A program made the translations under genes and the position numbers. From Phoronis australis (taxonomy: Eukaryota > Phoronida > Phoronidae), in assembly GCA_002633005.1 (NCBI GenBank), contig NMRA01000806.1, forward strand, positions 39,467 to 74,380: DNA of 34,914 bases. Reading direction: 5' to 3'. Within the stretch, counting starts at the first letter, position 1, and each line of letters starts with the position of its first letter. Shown in pieces: positions 10,901 to 20,300 of the stretch. Below the pieces are notes generated by a model. That model saw nothing but the letters and a program-made list of their open reading frames with translations, was not told the origin of the DNA and searched no databases.

Positions 10901-12929
10901 GCACTTAGCCTTGATTGCTAGTAAAGTGATTGCACTTGAGCATGAACATGTGTGGATTACCAATCATTCCATTGATGCATTAGTCTCAGTTCCATTTACA
11001 CTAATTCTTAATGGCTTTTGGTTGCTTTTTCTTAAATTGGCTCCGCAGCGCTTAAATCTTTGATATCAAAGTCTGCCGTCTTCCTCAGGTATTATTCACT
11101 CTGACCTGAAGCCAGCTAACTTCATCTTGGTAGCAGGCAAGCTGAAACTAATCGATTTTGGCATTGCCAATGCCATTCAAGAGGATCACACTAGTGTCAT
11201 CCGTGACTCACAGGTGGGGACACTAAACTTCATGAGCCCTGAGTCCATTCTGGGCCAAAGCATGGGTGCTGGAATCCACCGACCTCAGTTCAAGGTGCGT
11301 GCATGTTGGTGTACATGTTAAGTTTGAATTAATGACAAGAAAACAACAAAACACACCACATATTCAGAAACTGTTTTCAGAAGAAAGTGTAGTACAGCAA
11401 AGTGTGAGACATCCCCTTTATAATAGTTTTTGTATAGCCTCTTGTCATGTCATCATTTCCATTTCTTTATTTTTGTACAGGGGACCTTATTATTTAGAAG
11501 TCAGAAACCTTCAGAATGCCTCCTAATTTGAATCACAATTATTCAATCAGTGCATTGTGTCTAAATGTAAATAAGTCTCCTTCCCCTCTCCCTCTCTCTC
11601 GGTGTCATGGAATTCGGCGATTGTGCATTGCCCCCCCCCCCACCCTCTTAAGCTGTATAAAAGTAAAATTCTATATAACTATAACTCTCATAGATCGTTC
11701 TTGTCATATACTTATCATTTTATGGTTTAATTTCTATTACCAAGAAATTTAAAGAAAGTGCGTAAGAGTTTATGGGGGTTTGCCAACCCTAGCGCATGTA
11801 CGTATAGCCTGTCACTTCTGTAGCCAGCTCATTTGGCAACAATTCAAGATCAGTTGAGCATAGTTGTGTTGTTGAACCTCACAATGCTTCTGAATCAGTT
11901 AAAAATTCAGCATTGACAGCTCAATGATGCGACTTTAAGTGTTATAATTGGGCAGATAATTGTCTTCTTTTTAGATAGGATGTCATGATATGCACCGTCC
12001 CTTATAAAATAATGCATATAATGTGTAAATACAGAATGTTAACAACAATTGTGTTGGGAAAATAATGTTCATTGAGCAGTGTTTAGGTCATGTGTGGGAC
12101 ATCCTGTTTCACTCAGTGGTGAGTGTCAAATGTTTTGATTTGATTTTGCTCTGATCACAAAAATGAATCAAGAAACAAGGCAAGTTAAAACTTCTTGTTT
12201 TCTATGATTATACTGCGATTGGAAACAAGCTCAAGGGTTTTGTTTTAAGGTTAATAAACCCAGTGTCCAAGACTGGAGTTTGGTCTATGGATATGGAGTA
12301 CTTTGGTGCGGATATTAAATTTGTACTGTGGGTTTGGTGTTTGCTGATCCGTGACTGGAGTTTAAGGGATTCTAACTGGAATTTAGAAGAGTGACCAATA
12401 CTGTTTCCACTTCCTGGAAGTCAAGTGTTACATTCTTATTTTATAAGCACCGACGTAATGATTATCTCAAACACTTTTACTATTCCCTCTCTGTATCCAT
12501 CCCAATTATTCTCTACTCAGATTGGAGTGAAGAGTGATGTGTGGTCTCTGGGCTGTATCCTGTACAACATGGTCTATGGCAAGACACCATTCCAGCACAT
12601 TACCAATCAGATTGCCAAGCTTCAAGCCATCACCAGCAACCAGTGTCGTATTGACTTCCCACCCCTGGACAATGCAGAGCTTGTCAACATACTCAAGGTT
12701 AGAGATCTATATAAACTGTTTTTTATCGCAAGAATTAATCACATTTTAGCTATAATTGTTATAATGATTGACGTCAGATGGAAATTCAGGATGTATGGGG
12801 CTTCTAACGCTGGCCTATTTTTCCAAATTCTCCAGCTTGTTTTCAAGTGAATCATATTTTGTTTCAGTCATGCCTGCAGAGGGATCCTAAACAAAGACCC
12901 AGTATCGACGATCTGCTACAAAAGCCATG
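1748..12929 (+). CDS. TTK: TTK/Mps1 dual-specificity protein kinase, partial (ten exons)
   Basis: Family knowledge: TTK/Mps1 phosphorylates KNL1 MELT repeats at unattached kinetochores and starts the spindle assembly checkpoint. Seen: exons at 1748-1924, 3632-3756, 4682-5093, 5539-5635, 5988-6062, 7026-7183, 9273-9439, 11089-11294, 12521-12697 and 12868-12929 join in one continuous frame (about 551 residues plus two bases). The first 270 residues are Ser/Lys/Asp-rich linker. The kinase domain runs from about residue 277 to the end: Gly loop GRGGSSKV (289-296), Lys311 in AIK, Glu329 of helix [10 protein letters not shown] (407-415, the HSD form usual for TTK), DFG (426-428), and an activation segment keeping the TS pair and VGT. 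The N-terminal TPR region is not in view, so the start codon is probably upstream of the window. The last visible codon is split by a GT donor after KP, so a C-terminal exon is missing from this model. The gene converges on SOBP. Identity is near certain; only the two ends are unresolved. Confidence 0.95.
2580..3500 (+). repeat. degenerate tandem array with GCGCCATCTAGTGG boxes
   Basis: Units share a TTTTCATGAAATTTGGCAAA-like segment (about 2615, 2975, 3402), a GGAAGACGAC segment (3007, 3428) and a box GCGCCAYCTAGTGG (2690, 2812, 3055, 3091, 3248). The array appears in reverse orientation in an SOBP intron near 20.4 kb. Units are very diverged and spacing is irregular. Confidence 0.6.
3051..3120 (+). 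repeat. 36-bp tandem duplication
   Basis: TTTTTGCGCCATCTAGTGG followed by TCATTTTTGTTTTTT occurs twice with a 36-bp period and almost no differences, so this duplication is recent compared with the surrounding array. Confidence 0.8.
3632..3756 (+). CDS. TTK: TTK linker exon
   Basis: Acceptor ACTTTGCAG|G and donor AATG|GTAAC enclose 125 nt. Joined to the previous exon it reads [20 protein letters not shown], then an acidic run DDDDN and an Asn-rich stretch. It leaves one base of a Gly codon that the next exon (4682) completes. No domain is recognised. The acceptor sits at the end of a mini-repeat that also occurs several times upstream in the intron. Confidence 0.8.
3757..4681 (+). other. TTK intron
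   Basis: AT-rich, no exon or repeat structure recognised. Confidence 0.7.
4682..5093 (+). CDS. TTK: TTK linker exon (longest)
   Basis: Acceptor ATTCCACAG|G and donor AAAAG|GTAAGC enclose 412 nt, about 136 codons, rich in Ser, Lys, Pro and Asp. It contains a SPLPVF stretch that resembles the PVFS-type short motifs in the linker ahead of vertebrate TTK kinase domains; this is a loose resemblance only. Phases on both sides match the neighbours. No globular domain is visible. Confidence 0.85.
5094..5538 (+). other. TTK intron
   Basis: Nothing recognised. An open frame on each strand shows no family resemblance. Confidence 0.7.
5539..5635 (+). CDS. TTK: TTK pre-kinase exon
   Basis: Acceptor CTTTACAG|A and donor ACG|GTTGGT (a non-consensus but usable GT) enclose 97 nt reading [20 protein letters not shown] and on to PIIPALT. 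It is Pro/Glu/Lys-rich and lies directly before the kinase domain. The donor is the weakest in the gene; the frame would otherwise hit a stop within a few codons, and splicing to 5988 restores the kinase start in phase 0. Confidence 0.8.
5636..5987 (+). other. TTK intron with exact tandem duplication
   Basis: Contains the 30-bp duplication at 5711-5770; otherwise AT-rich and featureless. Confidence 0.7.
5711..5770 (+). repeat. perfect 2 x 30 bp tandem repeat
   Basis: Two identical adjacent 30-base units beginning AATAATAGATGGTGACATGT. No mismatch, so either very recent or an assembly artefact. Confidence 0.9.
5988..6062 (+). CDS. TTK: TTK kinase exon 1: glycine loop
   Basis: Acceptor GTTCCAG|C and donor AAG|GTGGGT bound 25 codons. 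They carry the start of the kinase domain, [20 protein letters not shown], matching the TTK pattern of VKG, a beta strand, then a G-x-G-G-S-S-K nucleotide-binding loop. Phase 0 on both sides. Confidence 0.95.
6063..7025 (+). other. TTK intron with minisatellite
   Basis: The 34-bp minisatellite occupies 6124-6361. The rest is AT-rich with no recognised feature. Confidence 0.7.
6124..6361 (+). repeat. minisatellite, 7 copies of 34 bp
   Basis: Units start at 6124, 6158, 6192, 6226, 6260, 6294 and 6328. Consensus opens GAGCAACTCACTGGTTCGCT and closes AACCTTAAAATGCC. Copies differ at a few sites each (TTAGC/TTCGC/TTTGC), so the array is moderately old. Confidence 0.9.
7026..7183 (+). CDS. TTK: TTK kinase exon 2: VAIK lysine and helix C
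   Basis: Acceptor CCCCTGTAG|G and donor CTT|GTGAGT enclose 158 nt. The product includes AIKHVNLE with the catalytic lysine, [10 protein letters not shown] with the helix C glutamate, and VIRLYD leading into beta 4. It ends two bases into a Phe codon completed by the exon at 9273. Confidence 0.95.
7184..9272 (+). other. TTK intron with a MITE
   Basis: Contains the element at 7921-8734 and a CTCF-like box (GCGCCACCTGATGA at 7798). No coding exon recognised outside these. Confidence 0.7.
7921..8734. mobile_element. non-autonomous PIF/Harbinger-like element (MITE)
   Basis: An 814-bp unit with 31-bp terminal inverted repeats. The left end begins GGGGTGTTCCAGTAAAATCC; the reverse complement of the right end begins GGGCTGTTCCAGCAAAATCT; 26 of 31 positions agree. 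It is flanked by TTA on both sides (7918-7920 and 8735-8737), the 3-bp TWA duplication typical of PIF/Harbinger. Inside, ATGGGTGGTGG-type sub-repeats lie near both ends. No transposase frame is present. Confidence 0.75.
9273..9439 (+). CDS. TTK: TTK kinase exon 3: hinge
   Basis: Acceptor CCTTTGCAG|T and donor AAG|GTAATC enclose 167 nt. It encodes [16 protein letters not shown]: the gatekeeper Met is kept, but the hinge residue after ME is Val where human TTK has Cys604. The rest is helix D/E sequence ending VQVLHKE, which runs into the catalytic loop of the next exon. Confidence 0.95.
9440..11088 (+). other. TTK intron
   Basis: Holds a CAT/CGT trinucleotide microsatellite (about 9492-9521) and a 31-bp direct repeat at 10038 and 10348. 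No exon recognised. Confidence 0.7.
10038..10378 (+). repeat. 31-bp direct repeat pair, 310 bp apart
   Basis: GCRACCTCAGATT followed by TTTGGCGACTTGGGA at 10038-10068 and 10348-10378, 28 of 31 identical. May be two copies of a short dispersed unit. Confidence 0.6.
11089..11294 (+). CDS. TTK: TTK kinase exon 4: catalytic and activation loops
   Basis: Acceptor TTCCTCAG|G and donor AAG|GTGCGT enclose 206 nt. It carries [12 protein letters not shown] (catalytic Asp), LIDFGIAN (metal-binding DFG), the activation segment with HTSV and DSQVGT, and FMSPES, the TTK counterpart of the APE motif. The activation-segment Thr positions known to be autophosphorylated in human TTK (T676 and T686) have Thr here. 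It ends in a family-variable insert before the next exon. Confidence 0.97.
11295..12520 (+). other. TTK intron
   Basis: A C-run at about 11629-11641 and AT-rich sequence. No exon recognised. Confidence 0.7.
12521..12697 (+). CDS. TTK: TTK kinase exon 5: C-lobe
   Basis: Acceptor CTACTCAG|A and donor AAG|GTTAGA enclose exactly 59 codons. [20 protein letters not shown] is the helix F region with its invariant Asp and Trp; [14 protein letters not shown] and the FPPLDNAEL stretch follow. This is close to the vertebrate TTK sequence throughout. Confidence 0.97.
12868..12929 (+). CDS. TTK: TTK kinase exon 6: end of C-lobe
   Basis: Acceptor GTTTCAG|T opens [20 protein letters not shown], the helix H/I segment with the conserved Arg that closes most kinase folds. 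The codon after KP is split by the donor ATG|GTAATG. Read through without splicing, the frame ends at once as Trp then TAA (12931-12933). TTK proteins normally carry tens of residues after this point, so splicing to a further exon is more likely than a true stop. Confidence 0.9.
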
Positions 12930-13235
12930 GTAATGCCAACAGCACTCCCTAGGTGGCGTTTCTGACAGTTCCACATGTTTTACATGCAAGTCTGTTGAAT
13001 GTGCAGTACACGCCAAAAGCATTGAAACAAAATGACCTGGACTTTCCTATCATGACCATTGGAAGGAGGCGGAATTAGTTATCAGAGTAGTCTTTCCTCA
13101 TGACTGAGAATGAAAGGAGATCATCTGTAAAGTTTGTAAGGTAGCTAAGCCGTTCTGTAAATAGAATTTTGCCACAATAACAGTCATTTTGAGGCTAAAA
13201 GAATAAGCTGTCATGACGTCTTTTTCCAGAAGGGT

Positions 13236-13274
13236 CCACTGGTCATAGCTCATTTGTCAACCCTTGACCAGTGG
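13236..13274. repeat. perfect 10-bp inverted repeat
   Basis: CCACTGGTCA (13236-13245) pairs with TGACCAGTGG (13265-13274) across a 19-nt loop. If transcribed as TTK 3' sequence it would form a hairpin. Confidence 0.6.
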
Positions 13275-13419
13275 TTCTCTGGCTCTTTCATTGAGGTTTG
13301 TTATAGGTTTGGTCAGAGATTTCTTGAGAATCATTACTTGATAGCCACGACACCTTTGCGTCCTGTTCTCATCTTAGACCTTGTTGTTGTTGGTTCAATA
13401 GGTTAAAAAATGCCTTCAG

Positions 13420-13484
13420 TTTGGGGACATTTTGCTTTAGAGGCTGCGAAGTATATGCTTCAAGAGATGCTAGAATTTGAATGA
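13420..13484 (+). CDS. candidate TTK terminal exon (weak)
   Basis: After a CCTTCAG acceptor-like site, one frame reads ALEAAKYMLQEMLEFE then TGA. This vaguely resembles the ILKAAKTLYEHY helix near the vertebrate TTK C-terminus. The phase does not match the exon ending at 12929, so at least one more unseen exon would be needed. I give it only as a lead. Confidence 0.15.
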
Positions 13485-14526
13485 GTCGAAAGGCATAGAC
13501 ATGTGATGGAAATTTCTTTTTTTCTTAAAACCTGAATATTTTTTGTTATTATCAACTGATTTACCTTCAGTGAAAGTTCAAAAATTTTGGCGTGGCCATT
13601 ACATTGTGTTGCATGTAAAATAATGATGTACATGCACTTACCTGTACATTTAACAAAGAAAGAAACAGCATGCAGATTCGTCCCAAAGGTTTTGGTTGTT
13701 TGTTTGACAAGGAGATGCGTGTACATGTACATGTCGAGATTAGTGACTTTCTGGGGGAAGGCTGTAAGTTAATTATGTGAAAAGGAGAGATTTTCCAAGT
13801 TGGGTAAAGTCTGAAAATTTTAGTTATATGGAAAATGAATTGTAGATAGCCTTATCAGTCTTAGGCCTTTCAAATGCAAGGCTTGGGGATCTGAGTTACC
13901 CTACTATTTGTTTGGCCCTGGTTTACTAACTAAAGTTATGACGTACCTTATTCACAAAAAAATATCCAAAAGACCATGGGATTTAAGTGTTCAAGTGTCT
14001 GTGCTCTGGTGTAGACATTTTTGCAGTCTTTCATAGCCATGGGTTCCACATAACCATAAACCAATCTTCAACCTTTGAGTTAGGTTCTTAAAATTGTGTG
14101 TCGCAAGATGATGTTTTTAAACATGTGTTGGACACGAGGCTTTCAGTCCGACATTATTAATTTCCGCCTGCAGCTTATACATGTCATTTTCTGTTATTAA
14201 TCATGTTAATACATTGCCATTTTAGTTAATGAAATAATGAAATAGTAGACATAAGGTATTATATGTCAATAGCTTTGGTCCGAGTAAATATAGAGAAACT
14301 ATCAAAAGCACTTTATGTGTTTCATATGTAAATATGACATCTGATATCATGATTGTAGTAATAGACAATATCATAACTTCTGTTTGTTCTTTTAATTCAC
14401 AAAGTTTAAATCTTGAACTCGGTTAACACAAATAAGCATCCTCATTTGTTTTAAATTGGTGGTTGCGCTGATTCACGTTACGCACCAGCTAAACGTTTAG
14501 GTGAACCTGAAAGTAAACGTGAACTG

Positions 14527-14532
14527 AATAAA
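14527..14532 (+). promoter_or_regulatory. candidate poly(A) signal of TTK
   Basis: AATAAA on the + strand in the gap between the two genes. A second copy lies at 14704-14709. Which one, if either, ends TTK cannot be decided without its last exon. Confidence 0.2.
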
Positions 14533-15475
14533 CTGAGCTCCGGTGTCCAGTTATTGTAGGCGTGGTACATGTCAGTTAGTTTACAAAAAAACTCAATAGT
14601 ACTCTGCCAATGCAACTTTGTGTACGAACGTAAAAAAGTCGTTTTTACGAGCTCCTGCGAGAAATTATCAAGTCTTGGAATGCGAAATTTATTTGCAATT
14701 TAAAATAAATAGATGCATGTAAATTAAGCAGGTAAAAAGTTTAACAGCACAAAATTATATCTGTTAAAAATCCATTCTAGTTCGATGATATCCAGCGAAC
14801 TACGGCAGAATTAGGATTTTGGAAAAGGTGCTTTCTTGCAAATAAATTAACATTTAAAGACGAAAGAATCGTGTTCATTTTACACTGAAGCAAAGAAGAA
14901 AGATCGAGAATCCTATCAAAATAAAAATCGTTTCGATGTCTTGTCAAATAATCATTACGGTAAAAGGGGGCCACAGGTCTCGCGTTTCAGTAAAGCGACG
15001 CGATCTCCCTGTATTCACGCTAGCGAGATTACGTCAGAGCCAACAATGGCATGTTTGACGAGGAATTATATACATGATAATTCACGTTCACGTCGCTATG
15101 CGAAACCTCTCTATTACCCGTGCAATTACGGGGGGGCTGCTTCAGTAGACGTGGGTGTTCTCAGGCCAAAGTACAACGTTGATATCGAAATAAGTAAAAG
15201 TAAATGAACATGTACAGTATAAGCCACTGGGGTCCGTTTTATCAAACCGTAGGCGTAGTCATACACTGTAGCTAAGGTTAGTTGAACATGACGCTGCGTT
15301 TGTATATAAGAGCCAAACGTTGCAACTGATAATGTCTCGTACTGTGGCGCAACGACCGCCACGTTAGGGAACTGTGTGCTGATTACAATGGAATTTACGA
15401 CTGCCTTACCGAAGACAACGTTCTACGTTCGATAAACCCTCTAGTTGTTTACAGATTTTAATCGACCAAGATGAC

Positions 15476-15481
15476 TTTATT
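15476..15481 (-). promoter_or_regulatory. candidate poly(A) signal of SOBP
   Basis: AATAAA on the - strand, 346 bp past the SOBP stop codon, the first perfect hexamer I see downstream. It implies a 3' UTR of about 370 nt with cleavage near 15450-15465. Confidence 0.5.
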
Positions 15482-15826
15482 CGAATGTGCAAACGAAAAC
15501 ATCTACATGTACACGACATTTAATATACAACAGATTGGTTGGCTGAGTTATGCAGTCGACAAAATCAGGTCTTCTTTGGCTTTGACCACCAGTGTACCTC
15601 AGTTCTAAATCCCAGTTAGCATACAGTCTCGTAACGAAGGTTTGTCCAACTTTTTTCTTTGAACTTGTGACCACATGTTTTATTGCACCGGGTGTTTTTT
15701 CTAATAAATCCAAGCACTTACCAACTGATTGAAAGATACACACAATAGAGTTAGGCATTATGGTGGTGATTCCTTGAGTGCTACGTGTAATGAGGCTCTA
15801 AACGTCCAGAAATTAAAAAGACCGCA

Positions 15827-17328
15827 TTAAGTTGTGTCACCAAAATTTCCAAACTTCTTGTTGTTCAATGCCAAATTTAGCGCCTTCTTCGGTTTGTAGT
15901 GGCGTTCGTTTGGAGAAGCACTGCGGTGCCGCTTCTTCGGAACGTTTGGTGCGTCTAATATGAGACTTCGTCGAAGCGAGTACGCGTGATCCGTCTTGGG
16001 TATTGAAAGAAGCGCACGCTCTTTTGGGACTGCGCCGCTAGTCCTGATGTCGGCCACTGGACTGTGGTCCGACTCGTCCCTCACTGTTCTGCTGTTACAC
16101 TGAGCTGTTGGTGTATGATTATCATCTCTCGTGCCGCTTGTATGATCCACTTCAATGTCGTCATTAGTTGTGCTTGACTGGGCACTACAGGAAGATGTTT
16201 CACCTGAAATCGTGTGCTCCAGTGCTTTCTTCTTCATTTCTTCCCATTTAGACTTCTCCATTGGAAGAGGGATTGGAATGGGGACAGGAAAGGGGAGAAC
16301 GATGGGATACGGCACGAGACAAGTAGTGGGAGGGACGATGGGAGCAAAAGGGTGCGGGGGGAGAAGTGGCAAGGGTGGAAAGAGGAAGTGATGAGGGAGA
16401 GTGAACGGAGGTTGAAGCGAAGGAGTGACTGGGGTACGACGGAACATTGGAGTTGTTGAACCGCTGTTCGGTACACTGGGAGTTTTTGGTGGATCAAGAA
16501 ATAGTGGCGGGGTTTGGCCGACTGACGGTTCAGAGGATGGTGGGCATTTTTGCACAGGCGACTGTCGCACTGACGACGAAACGGAGGCGGCGGGTGAAAG
16601 GAGAGACGATTTGAAGCCACTGGTTTGCGGCAAATTGTGGGACTTCAATAGCGAACGGATACGACCAGGTTGTTTTTTCGTGCCCGACTTGTTTGTAGAC
16701 GGGGAGCTAACTGGTGTAACTCGCTTTGCTTTGGATTGGAGAATGTTGTCCCAGTTAACAATGGTCTCCTTACACGAATGTGGCGACACAGTGTGGTCAC
16801 CGTTCTCAACAACTTTTTGTCTGACGCATCCGATCTTTTGACGCGCATCTTGAGCAGCTGAATGTATGAGCCCGTTGGTGGATGTCTCTTTGTTCTTAGG
16901 CTTGGGTGTTTTCAAGTTCAGCGGTGTTTCTTGTTCTTCGTCTTTCATCCACAAGTCTGGAGTGATGAGAATTTGTTTAGATTTGCCAAGTCTTTTACCG
17001 TTGATCAAGTCATTTCTCAAAGATGAATGAATTGAACGTAAATGCTCCTGCGTTTCCCGGCAAAATATGTTCATTTTGTACTGGTTCAAACATTTATCGC
17101 TACAAAACTGGAGTTGATTTTCGCCATCTTGAAAATCAACGAAACTGATTGTGTATCTGACATGTCGGCACCAGTCGCAGACACGGTTTCGTTTGAAAGA
17201 CGCGCGACGACTTTGAGTGAAACATTGTTCGCTGCAGTAATGGCGTCGTCCACTAGGTGTTTCAAGGGTCAACATGCGCGAGCCTCGTTTTTGACACCAC
17301 GCGCACGCGTGAATGCCGTCTCCCGATT
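15827..17328 (-). CDS. SOBP: SOBP exon 4: zinc fingers, proline-rich tract and C-terminus
   Basis: Acceptor TTCGTTTTAG|A begins SGDGIHACAWCQKRG. The open frame includes codons upstream of the ORF's first ATG, and these hold the first Cys pair of zinc finger 1. Both FCS fingers (CAWC...YCSEQC and CDWC...FCSDKC), TPDLW, the proline-rich tract, DHAYSLRR and the stop TAA (15829-15827) all lie in this single 1.5 kb exon. Open frames on the opposite strand here are shadows of it. Confidence 0.97.
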
Positions 17329-20300
17329 CTAAAACGAAAAAGAAAACATTTCATAAGATTTTACATGCCTGCGAGGATTTTAACGCAGCCGAGGGACTAT
17401 GGTCCCAACTCTAGGAACTTGAAGTTAAAATATCAGACAAGCTAAACGCTAATACGTCCATGGTATGCCGAGAGCAACCAACTGCATGCAGTTGTTAACG
17501 TTGCTTGTGCATAATGTGACATGGAAATGACCCCCGGCGTTTTGTAACTTTAACTTTAAAACGGTCTCTAGACTATTTTCACTTGTTACAATTAGTCATT
17601 TAAAAATGGATACGATGTTCGGATCTCGTTGGCCCTTTCATTTCACACCGGTTCAAATTGTGAATTTAACGAGTTGCTTGTAATTGATACTCAAGCGACA
17701 TAAAATCCGATTAATCCGGAGCTAAATTAAAACCAGTCTTTGTTAAAAAGACGTTCCTTCGGGATATTGTATCTAAGTCTCATTTCAAGAGGTCGGACGG
17801 ATGTTATTTAAATCTTGGAGTCGAATAACCTAGACGTGACTGCAAAACAGAAATTCGATAACCACACTAAAGTGTCAATCTCTGGGGATATTTGATATCG
17901 CGAGCAAACACGGCCACGATTTCCTAGCCGAGCGTGTTTTACTTTATATGAAACGTAACGCGGTAAACGAAACCTTTCTCCTAGCGTGTGTTTAAGATCA
18001 CATTACATATTGCGTTCGTGCTTGGAGCCTTCTGGGTGAGAATCGGATTCATACAGCGCTACTCGATTGCGGTATGGTGATTGTCCGAACAAGGCCCACT
18101 ATACGAATTGTACCGTGTTTACGTCGGCAACGAATTCGGTTTAGGTTACCAGAGTTCGATTTTTTGGCATTTTTGTGCCAGGCTCTTTAAGATCTTTAAG
18201 TTCAAATATGTATGCCTGCTGCCGTGATTTTTTATACCAGCAATTAAAGCAAACCGGCCTCGTGACGTGAACGCCATAGGTAAATCTTCTTGACCAACTC
18301 TCGTTGCCACAATTCATAGAATGTCAACGGTTGTAGGGATTATCGAACTGAACAGTGGCAGCAAATGTCAATCAAAACAAAGCTTTATGGAAACAGGGCA
18401 GAATTTATTTTACTACGTATTTCATATATACATTTTGGTCTCCCTTCCATGTCAATGTCACAAGCACATTTTCCGTTAACAGGCCACCTCTTTCCGACAG
18501 TATGCAAGTGGTTATGTTTGAAACACTAGAAAGGTAAAAGGTGTGTAATTTTACGAATATAGCCTACGTCCGGGGATTTTCTGTTGGAAATTCCCGGTCT
18601 GAACACTTAGACTTTTTTGCGACAAAACTGGACTCTATTCAGTGTCCAATTCTTAGATAGGATTTCTGAATTTGAAAAAAAAATTTACAAATCTTTCCTT
18701 AAGACTGAATTCGTTGAATTAAAATTTACACCGGGTTGTCTTTTTATACCGCTTAAGTTTTTTGTTGACAGACCGGGACAGGTTGGTTACGTGACCGAAC
18801 ACCATAGGTGCTGCTAAGGTTCTTTTTAACTTATCGACCCGCGTTAAACATTTCTGCCGGCACAAAACCACTCACTAAATTGTACATCAAAATAGCAAGA
18901 GTGATACGACCGGTTTCACGGATTGCCGGTCTTTTTGTTTCTGAAAGCTACATGTGTGAGGCTGACGTCTCAGCTTAAACTGAGGAATTATGTCGGTGAC
19001 AAACTTACCCGTGAGTCTTTGAAGAACGTCCAGGTTTGACGGCGGCTCGTCCTGAGTGTTGACGCGTGAATCTAAAAAGTGAGCACAAGGTCATTTAGGG
19101 TTTGCTGTAGCTTATTCTTTGGTTGTAAAAGGACGGCACGTAAACTTTTGTTCAAATGATCTCATAGAAGTTGTAACACTGTCGACAGAAATATTAACTT
19201 GGTCGATGAAGATGTAAACTTCGTCGGTAGAAATAGTATTCTGAATGGACTGGCTGATTAACTCTCTCATGGAAAAAGTTTTGTGCTGACTTTTATAGTC
19301 AAATTTTAGTTGAACAAAAACAAATTGCATGTGGAATTGCCACTCCATGCTGTAAGGTACCACAGAGCGCTAATTAGGTCGAGCTGAAAACGCAAACCTT
19401 ACACCGGAATAAATTTAAGTTAGGTGCGGCGAGTCTTCCCATTGAAGCAATCGGTGAACTCCATTATGTCCATGTTGTTTTTCATATAATTAGGAACGTT
19501 TACTTGCTGTAAGAAAGAATCCAAACAAAAGGCCACAGGCCAAATCAAAACTTCGCAAAACCCACTGCGATTTCCATCCGACGGAGCCAAGTGGCTCCTT
19601 TTCTTGGTTTATATTCGAATTCAGAAGAAAATTGAAGTTAGTTTATACAGTACATGTATCCTAGGATTTGCATCTTAAACTTCGCTTGCATGAATGATGA
19701 CTTCCAGATGAAAACTAGCTGAGCGTTGTTGCTTATTAAAAATGAGGGAGGTCTGCAATTTGTTACCAGAAAGGACAAAAACGTGCCAGTTATGAGTTGA
19801 AGGGTACAAAGTAAAAAACAGTGATTTCATATTAATTTACTTACATTCCTCTAAACAAAAAGAAATGAACTACTCTAGCTAATGCGTTATGTATGGGAAC
19901 CTCTTAATCATCTTGTGGATAGGCTTGAAACGCCATCCTTTTACATTTTTGTCAAGGCCCTTTGAAGATGTAGTGGTCAACTTGACACTAGTGACCAAAT
20001 CTGTGTAATATCAGAAAGATCCTGCAAGGAGTTGCAGCTGCTGATGCAAAAAATAACATAACTGTCACTAGGGAGCGTCACAGTAGTCAGACACGTTCGA
20101 AAATTAGCGTCAGTGGCGGTCTTTACAGCAGCAACACGTTACATGGACCATAGGGGGCTGAGGGTTAGAGCGGTTGGTAGATAGAGAAGCTCGTAAATAA
20201 TGAAAATGACCACTATGTAGGTGGCGAAAAACACGTAGAACCCGTTTGAAAACGAGAATATGTTGCCATCTCCTTTAATGTAAACCTATTTTTCATGTAA

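Larger units (their letters stand above)
12934..15475. other. intergenic region, with any remaining TTK terminal exon
   Basis: Between the last TTK kinase exon and the presumed SOBP 3' end. Contains a perfect 10-bp inverted repeat (13236-13274), AATAAA at 14527 and 14704, and a GC-richer part from about 14950. No convincing coding sequence; the TTK C-terminal exon should lie here but was not found. Confidence 0.5.

Noticed and set aside
12928-12933. TGG TAA as the natural end of TTK
   Set aside because: The same bases form a good splice donor and the family normally continues beyond this point; kept as a finding, not as the gene end.
14941-15207. 88-codon open frame on the + strand
   Set aside because: No recognisable domain, no splice context and no clear relation to TTK, so not called as a gene.
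15303-15310. TATATAAG on the + strand, like a TATA box
   Set aside because: The only ATG nearby (15333) opens an 11-codon frame; no gene follows on this strand before the SOBP exon.
16155-16841. Several open frames on both strands inside the SOBP last exon
   Set aside because: Overlapping shadows of the clearly coding SOBP frame, produced by its proline- and serine-rich codons.
17646-17656. GGTTCAAATTG, like a tRNA B box
   Set aside because: No matching A box at the right distance and no cloverleaf.
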